From JdFR-22 sp964534325 (GTDB lineage Archaea; Halobacteriota; Archaeoglobi; Archaeoglobales; Archaeoglobaceae), in assembly GCA_964534325.1 (NCBI GenBank), contig CAZHOR010000006.1, forward strand, positions 55,345 to 119,344: 64,000 nt of DNA, given 5' to 3'. Positions 58,716 through 64,000 of this stretch are shown here, in pieces. The notes beneath the pieces were generated by a model, which was not told where the DNA came from, made no database searches, and saw nothing but the letters and a program-made list of their open reading frames with translations. Positions within the stretch are counted from its first letter, which is position 1. Each line of letters opens with the position of its first letter. The translations under genes were made by a program, and so were the position numbers.

Positions 58716-61362
58716 TTTCACTTTCACCACCGGGATGCAGCTTCTTTTGAAGCTCATTAAGCTTGTTTAAAGCATCAAGTGGAGTGAGTTCGTTGACGTT
58801 AAGGGCTTCAAGCTCTTTGAGTGCCGGGTGCCCTATATCCTCATTTTCCTTATGGGACTGATCTGGGTCGAAGAATGCTAACTGCATATATTTTACCTTC
58901 TTCTCGCCTTTGTTCTCTTCTTCTATGAATGAATCCTTCTCGACGTTTTTCAGTATTTCACTGGCTCTGCTGATCACGGGGCGTGGGACACCTGCAAGTC
59001 GAGCAACCTGTATACCATAACTTTTGTCGGTGGCGCCAGGCACTATTTTTCGCAAAAACACAAGGTCCTCTCCTTCTTCTTTTACAGCTATGTGATAATT
59101 TTTAACTCGCTTTAATTTGCCCTCAAGCTCGGTCAGCTGGTGATAGTGGGTAGCGATAAATGATCTTACTCCTACACCGTCTTTTTTGTGTAAGTGCTCT
59201 ACGACAGCCTTCGCAATACTATACCCATCAAAAGTACTGGTGCCTCTGCCGATCTCATCAAGAAGAACTAGGCTCTTGGGGGTTGCATTGTTCAGTATAT
59301 TGGCGAGCTCTATCATTTCAACCATAAAGGTGCTCTGGCCGCTTTTAAGGTCATCAAATGCACCCACTCTAGTAAATACCCGATCTACAATACCAATAGA
59401 TGCATATGTTGCAGGGACAAAAGAACCTGCCTGTGCCATGATAGTGATCAGTGCGATCTGGCGCATATAGGTTGATTTACCTGCCATGTTGGGTCCAGTA
59501 ATCAATAAAAACTGGTTGTCAGTGCAATCCAACTCACAATCGTTTGCGACAAACCCACCGGTAGTGTTTTCAACCACCGGATGTCTTCCTTCACGTATGG
59601 TGATATCGCAACTATCTTTTATCACAGGTCTAACGTAGTTGTTGTTAACTGCAATTTCTGCAAGGTTGGCGATCACGTCCAGCTTTCCAATAAGAGATGC
59701 CGTATTTTGGAGTGTTTTCGAGTGTGAAGCTACAGTGGAGTTGATGTCAGCAAATAATTCATACTCGAGAGATACGATCTTCTCGTTGGCAGATGTTATT
59801 GTGTTTTCCCGCTCTTTTAATTCAGGGGTGTAAAAACGCTCGGCATTGGTCATCGTTTGTTTTCGTATGTAGTCATCTGGGACATGTTTTATATTGGATT
59901 TCGTAACTTCGATGTAGTAACCGAATACTTTGTTGTATCCAACTTTAAGTGAGTTGATACCTGTCCTATCCCTCTCCTGCTTCTGGAACGATGCAATCCA
60001 TTCTCTGGAGTTTTTGGCTATCTCCTTCAACTCATCCAGTTCGTGGTTATAACCAGGTTTTATGAGGTCGCCTTCTTTAACAGTAGCAGGAGGCTCATCC
60101 ACAATACCACGATCTATTAAGTCGACTATTTCACCCAGTTCAGTAAACGATGACAACTCATCACAAACCTTATTCAAGATTTCTGATTCCGAACAACCCT
60201 TCAAAGAATTGATTACCTCAGGGACTACTTCCAGCGACTTTTTTAATGCAACGAGGTCTCTTGCATTGGATTTCCCGTAAACTATGCGTCCGATTAGGCG
60301 TTCAACATCTTTGACATATGAAAGGTAGGATCGGAGATCAAAGCGGGCAATAGTTTCATTTGTTAAATTCTCAACTGCATCAAGGCGTTTGTCTATATCG
60401 TTTACTGACATGAGCGGCTTTATCAGCCACTTCTGGAGAAACCTGCTTCCCATCGGGGTTCTGGTATCATCCAGTACTTTAAGGAGTGTAGCATCAGCCC
60501 CCTCTCCACGTACATTCCTGACCACTTCAAGATTCCGCAAGGTGGTGGAATCCAGTATCATAAATTCTGAATCTGAATATGTTTTCAGGTTGTGTATGTG
60601 TCCCAGCTCACGCATCTGGGTTTCAAGCGCATACCTGAGAGTTGCGCCAGACGCTGCGATTGCAAGAGGCAGGTTCTCACAGCCCATGCCCTTTAAAGTA
60701 GAAACATTGAAGTGCTGCAGCAACTGTGATCTCGCTGCATCGGTTTCAAACACATGGGGTTCGTGCTCTTGGAGTATTATTCCCATATCCTGTAAGCGCT
60801 GAATAAGCTCAGGGTCCTCATCACTTAGCTGCAATATGGCTTCAACAGGGTGCATACGGTCGACCTCGCTCAAAACTCTGTTGTATGGAGAGGCATCACT
60901 TAACTGGGTTGTAAGAAATTCTCCAGTTGACACATCCAGAAAAGCCATACCAAACTCGTTATTCTTTCCGCAGATAGCCATAAGGTAATTATTCGCAGCA
61001 CCAGTAAATAAAGATGAATCGATAGCCGTGCCTGGCGTTACAACACGGACAACACCTCGCTTTACAACATCCTTCGCCTCTTTGGGATCCTCTAGCTGTT
61101 CGCAGATAGCAACCTTATAACCTTTCTTAACCAGCCTGGGGAGATAATTGTCAACCGCATGATAAGGTATCCCGGCAAGCGGTCTCTTCTCACCATCTTT
61201 ACTGCTCCTGGTGGTGAGAGTGATCTCAAGCTCTTCTGATACTGTCTTTGCATCCTCATCGAAGCATTCGTAAAAGTCACCCATCCTAAAAAATAATAAT
61301 GCGTCACTATACTCCTTTTTTATCTCATGATACTGCTGCATTGCAGGTGTTTGCTTACTCAT
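58708..61362 (-). CDS. mutS: DNA mismatch repair protein MutS
   Basis: An 884-aa MutS1. The N-terminal mismatch-binding Phe-x-Glu motif is in DALLFFRMGDFYECF. Walker A is LLITGPNMAGKSTYMRQIALI, followed by SFVPA, DDLKSGQSTFMVEM, Walker B LVLLDEIGRGTSTFDG and the FIATHYHQLTELE switch. It recognises mispairs and recruits MutL. Length is standard for bacterial-type MutS. Confidence 0.97.
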   Translation of the reverse strand: MSKQTPAMQQYHEIKKEYSDALLFFRMGDFYECFDEDAKTVSEELEITLTTRSSKDGEKRPLAGIPYHAVDNYLPRLVKKGYKVAICEQLEDPKEAKDVVKRGVVRVVTPGTAIDSSLFTGAANNYLMAICGKNNEFGMAFLDVSTGEFLTTQLSDASPYNRVLSEVDRMHPVEAILQLSDEDPELIQRLQDMGIILQEHEPHVFETDAARSQLLQHFNVSTLKGMGCENLPLAIAASGATLRYALETQMRELGHIHNLKTYSDSEFMILDSTTLRNLEVVRNVRGEGADATLLKVLDDTRTPMGSRFLQKWLIKPLMSVNDIDKRLDAVENLTNETIARFDLRSYLSYVKDVERLIGRIVYGKSNARDLVALKKSLEVVPEVINSLKGCSESEILNKVCDELSSFTELGEIVDLIDRGIVDEPPATVKEGDLIKPGYNHELDELKEIAKNSREWIASFQKQERDRTGINSLKVGYNKVFGYYIEVTKSNIKHVPDDYIRKQTMTNAERFYTPELKERENTITSANEKIVSLEYELFADINSTVASHSKTLQNTASLIGKLDVIANLAEIAVNNNYVRPVIKDSCDITIREGRHPVVENTTGGFVANDCELDCTDNQFLLITGPNMAGKSTYMRQIALITIMAQAGSFVPATYASIGIVDRVFTRVGAFDDLKSGQSTFMVEMIELANILNNATPKSLVLLDEIGRGTSTFDGYSIAKAVVEHLHKKDGVGVRSFIATHYHQLTELEGKLKRVKNYHIAVKEEGEDLVFLRKIVPGATDKSYGIQVARLAGVPRPVISRASEILKNVEKDSFIEEENKGEKKVKYMQLAFFDPDQSHKENEDIGHPALKELEALNVNELTPLDALNKLNELQKKLHPGGESENE

Positions 61363-61559
61363 CTTCCTACCCCAGCCAGAGCTTGAGCTACATCTCCCTC
61401 ATTAAATTTGGCATAATTATTTTACTAAATCTACCCATCTTTCCTATATTATAGACTTTCCATTGAATTGAAAGTGAATCTTAGCTTTTATTTTGATGTA
61501 GATATTTAACCCTCATCAAGATCAATATGAGTTCATGAATCGTCGGAACTCAATGATGA

Positions 61560-63245
61560 TTATATACTCCCATACAAACTCTCAATAATACCTGTACCTC
61601 CTGTACAGGGAACGATATAGACAGAATCCATTGTCCTGGTAAGTCCTACAAAAATCAGTTTCAGTTCTTCTTTATAAATTCCCTCTGGGTGGAGCATGAA
61701 GTCGTGTAGAATTACGTTTTGAGCTTCCAGACCTTTGGAGGAATGGTATGTACCCACATATTGGGAGAGTTCTGATAGAAGAGGATACTCAGCATCCACA
61801 GCAATCAAGATTTCTTTTTGTTTCTGTGGTATGTTGACCTGCGAGTCCAGAATTATTCTCTTCAAACCCTCCAGGCTTTCACAGTCCTTGAATAAGCCAT
61901 AAACTTCGGAGGGAGTGTAAGAAGAACCGTGATTATGTACCTTCGTTTTGTCAGTAAACTCAGTTTTTATATGCCTCTTAAAATAACCTGAAGGAATCTT
62001 TGAGATTATCTCTCTTAACTCTTCGTAGGTAAGGTTCTCTCCCCTCGCTGCCTTCACCAGAGCGTTATATCTGTTATTGAAAGTTTTTGAGCTAAAAGCT
62101 GTCTGCACCCTACCCAAACCATTTAAGAAGAGCTTATGTTTAAACATCTGGTTCAAAAAGCTGTAAACCTCTTTATTTGTCCTGAAAAGAACGAACGCTG
62201 ACCGATTGTCGGCAAGTATGTTGGGAATGTCTTCTTGATTTATAAACCGCAACTCCCCATCGTAGTCAGCAGACTCTACTTTGTTTATATTTACATCGTT
62301 TAACAGGCCAGCAACCCTACAAGCAAAGTTCCAAGGTATTCTGGGAACCCTATAAGATTTTGGTAAGACCTCATCTTCCACAGATAAGCTCCTCAAACTC
62401 CCAACCAGTCTTGAGTCTGCACCGTTCCATTCATATATTGTTTGTAAAGGATCATAGGCAAAGTAAACCTCCTTAATGTTATCATTGGTCATCCATTGTT
62501 TAATTAGATGGAATTGAAGAGGGCTGAGGTCATGGCTTTCATCTACAAACACATATTGGACTGTAGAGGGCGAGCCGATACTTTCTAGAGTAATATCCCA
62601 GATCATGTCATCGTATTCAAACTTGCCGTAGGCTCTCTTCATCTCCTCCCACTCATCATATAACTCCAGAATTAAATACGCAGGATACTCACTTAATACA
62701 TCCTGTTCTTTGTGACTTAAACCATCTCTTTCTCTAACCGCCTGTTTGACCTTGTCACGGTATACACACTTCCTCTTTAAGAACTGCCACCAATTGAACA
62801 TTACGTTCCCCGCTATTAACTCCTGCTTCTCGCCAGTATAGCCGTAAAGGTCTATTTCATCCAGCGACCTGACACGTATCGGTGAGTAAGGAATACCATA
62901 CATCCTGCAAAACCTCTTGTAAAAATCACCGTCAACAACGTTATGACCGGATACTTCAAGAAGCCGGGCACACAAAGCATGAATTGTCCTGAAAAAAGGA
63001 TATTTCCTCCAGAACTCATTAGCAGTTAAAGAAGGCTCTAATTTCTCGTATATCGCCCTAGATGCTGTACGGGAGTAAGAAATTACCATTATATGGTCAA
63101 CTCGGGTGTAATTGCTGTCTCTTAATATACCCACTATCATATCTTTTAAACGGGTTGTCTTACCGGTCCCAGGCTTCCCCTCTAATATCTTCAACCTCAA
63201 ATCATTTTGCTTTATTCGCTGAGCTATTCTTGCATTTACGTCCAT
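61560..63245 (-). CDS. UvrD/Rep-type superfamily I helicase
   Basis: A 561-aa protein. Walker A is ILEGKPGTGKTTRLKDMI, motif Ia VISYSRTASRAIYEKL, motif II YVFVDESHDLSPLQFHLIKQW, motif III AYDPLQTIYEWNGAD, motif IV VLFRTNKEV and motif V/VI GTYHSSKGLEAQNVILHD and LIFVGLTRTMDSVYIV. It is shorter than UvrD (about 720 aa) and resembles plasmid or element-linked helicases. A decayed HTH gene sits 6 bp upstream. Role in repair or in a mobile element cannot be settled. Confidence 0.88.
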   Translation of the reverse strand: MDVNARIAQRIKQNDLRLKILEGKPGTGKTTRLKDMIVGILRDSNYTRVDHIMVISYSRTASRAIYEKLEPSLTANEFWRKYPFFRTIHALCARLLEVSGHNVVDGDFYKRFCRMYGIPYSPIRVRSLDEIDLYGYTGEKQELIAGNVMFNWWQFLKRKCVYRDKVKQAVRERDGLSHKEQDVLSEYPAYLILELYDEWEEMKRAYGKFEYDDMIWDITLESIGSPSTVQYVFVDESHDLSPLQFHLIKQWMTNDNIKEVYFAYDPLQTIYEWNGADSRLVGSLRSLSVEDEVLPKSYRVPRIPWNFACRVAGLLNDVNINKVESADYDGELRFINQEDIPNILADNRSAFVLFRTNKEVYSFLNQMFKHKLFLNGLGRVQTAFSSKTFNNRYNALVKAARGENLTYEELREIISKIPSGYFKRHIKTEFTDKTKVHNHGSSYTPSEVYGLFKDCESLEGLKRIILDSQVNIPQKQKEILIAVDAEYPLLSELSQYVGTYHSSKGLEAQNVILHDFMLHPEGIYKEELKLIFVGLTRTMDSVYIVPCTGGTGIIESLYGSI

Positions 63246-63251
63246 CCTAAT

Positions 63252-63419
63252 CTATCTCCTTCTCCAATTTCTTTTTAAAGTATTCTCTTTAATTTGTTGA
63301 ACTCTTCCCCCACTAAAACCAAATTGATCCGCTACAAGTTGAGTGTCCACGCCATACCTTACTTTACGGAGAGCAACCCGACGAAGATCATCATCAGTGA
63401 GCCCATAATGGTCTCTGAA
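63252..63419 (-). pseudogene. Headless helix-turn-helix fragment before the helicase gene
   Basis: The frame encodes HYGLTDDDLRRVALRKVRYG, then VDTQLVADQFGFSGGRVQQI, a HTH of the transposase/sigma-like type, ending RNWRRR just before the helicase. A stop lies directly upstream at 63420 and no ATG is available. It is either the end of a lost gene or a protein using a GTG inside (too short). Likely a remnant. Confidence 0.45.
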
Positions 63420-63525
63420 CTAAGTACTTAAATGTTGACGAAATCTATTGCAGATAACACATTAAAAGACTGGCACGCCCTATTAAAGAGGAAAATATTA
63501 TATATGTCTTTAATAAATCGGTTTT

Positions 63526-63885
63526 ATGGTTGAGTTAACGCAGAAAGACGAGAAGATCGCTTCATTACTCTCTGAAACAGGATTAAAAAGGACTACAGCC
63601 AGAATAATAGTTTACCTCTACAAAGCTGGCGAGTCAGAGTCAAGTAGCATTGAGGGGGGCGCTAACTTGAGGCAGCCTGAAGTAAGCTTGGCTATGAAGG
63701 AGTTAAAGGATTGGGGCTGGGTCAATGAGAGAGAATTGAGGAGGAAGGGTAAGGGCAGACCAATCAAGAGCTATAAGCTGGCACTTGACATCAAGGATAT
63801 AGTGCATGAGGTTGTTAATAAGAAACAGGAAGAACTAAAGAAAACCAAAAAAGATCTTGCAGAGCTGGAAAGGGTTATTAGTTGA
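63526..63885 (+). CDS. Winged-helix transcriptional regulator (TrmB/MarR-like)
   Basis: A 119-aa protein. The winged helix spans residues 18-75 (LKRTTARIIVYLYKAGESESSSIEGGANLRQPEVSLAMKELKDWGWVNE) with a basic wing (RRKGKGRPIKSYKL), followed by a coiled-coil C-terminus (KQEELKKTKKDLAELERV). Such small regulators are frequent in methanogens. A TATA-like element (ATATTATATATG) is positioned for a short or absent leader. Targets unknown. Confidence 0.8.
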   Translation: MVELTQKDEKIASLLSETGLKRTTARIIVYLYKAGESESSSIEGGANLRQPEVSLAMKELKDWGWVNERELRRKGKGRPIKSYKLALDIKDIVHEVVNKKQEELKKTKKDLAELERVIS

Positions 63886-64000
63886 TTTTGCAGCTATTTA
63901 GTTGTCTTTATTTAGCTCCTTGATTACTGATTTTATCCCTCTTTAACCCTAAACTCGGCCAAATTTACGTATTAACTTTTTCTGGATTGGTTTAAATCCA

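Noticed and set aside
1..64000. CRISPR array
   Set aside because: No set of regularly spaced 25-40 bp repeats was found by reading; the only long repeat is the nikR duplication.

Overview
The window reads as a piece of a euryarchaeal, methanogen-type chromosome. Supporting signs are F420 biochemistry (npdG, partial at the left edge), a thermosome subunit, archaeal NAC, a TFIIB-like factor, KptA, CooC/DUF166/DUF447/CitG-like genes typical of methanogens, and TATA-box, often leaderless, promoters. A mannosyl-3-phosphoglycerate synthase and a glycine/sarcosine N-methyltransferase, both compatible-solute enzymes, together with an MscS channel/DUF432 pair and a TrkA/antiporter pair, suggest a salt-exposed organism. 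I cannot name the genus. No rRNA and no CRISPR array is visible.

Layout. 1-20.2 kb is ordinary chromosome: npdG, tRNA-Pro, small regulators, thermosome, kptA, a decayed repeat-bearing stretch (5.9-6.85 kb), TrkA/antiporter, mpgS, a cooC-DUF166 pair, a UbiA prenyltransferase, CitG-like/DUF447/spermidine synthase, trmI-NAC and mscS-DUF432. 20.4-28.25 kb is a compact integrated element. It has a tyrosine recombinase beside a 12-bp copy of the first bases of a tRNA-Arg gene whose intact copy closes the element at 28,182. Inside are many tiny genes, including a zinc-finger/Hfq-like protein, a two-helix membrane protein resembling spindle-shaped-virus capsid proteins, ribbon-helix-helix and AbrB proteins, and a RelE-like toxin.

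28.3-31.5 kb is a second module ending in a serine recombinase. 31.8-37.9 kb is a probable defence cluster: an HTH protein, a 457-aa protein of unknown family, a small membrane protein, a ComF-like phosphoribosyltransferase and a HAD phosphatase on +, converging with a long DprA-like protein and a second ComF-like protein on -. This is my best candidate for an undescribed system. It relates to the DprA plus phosphoribosyltransferase pairs reported near phage satellites. A decapitated DtxR-family gene marks its right edge.

38.5-56.3 kb is a nickel region. An eight-gene minus-strand operon (DUF4198 protein, methyltransferase, nikABCDE-like transporter, Gate-domain permease) faces a second methyltransferase gene. 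Farther on are nikR and a FecCD/FepC/SBP-type importer. Two of these promoter regions, and one further site, share the same 9-16-9 inverted repeat (TTAGTnnnA-N16-TnnnACTAA-like), a likely NikR operator. The 3' end of nikR is duplicated 3,880 bp downstream, bracketing the second importer. Cys-rich microproteins, TrmO, a TFIIB-like factor without a zinc ribbon, and a GSMT operon lie between. 56.6-64 kb carries mutS-mutL, an SF1 helicase and an HTH regulator.
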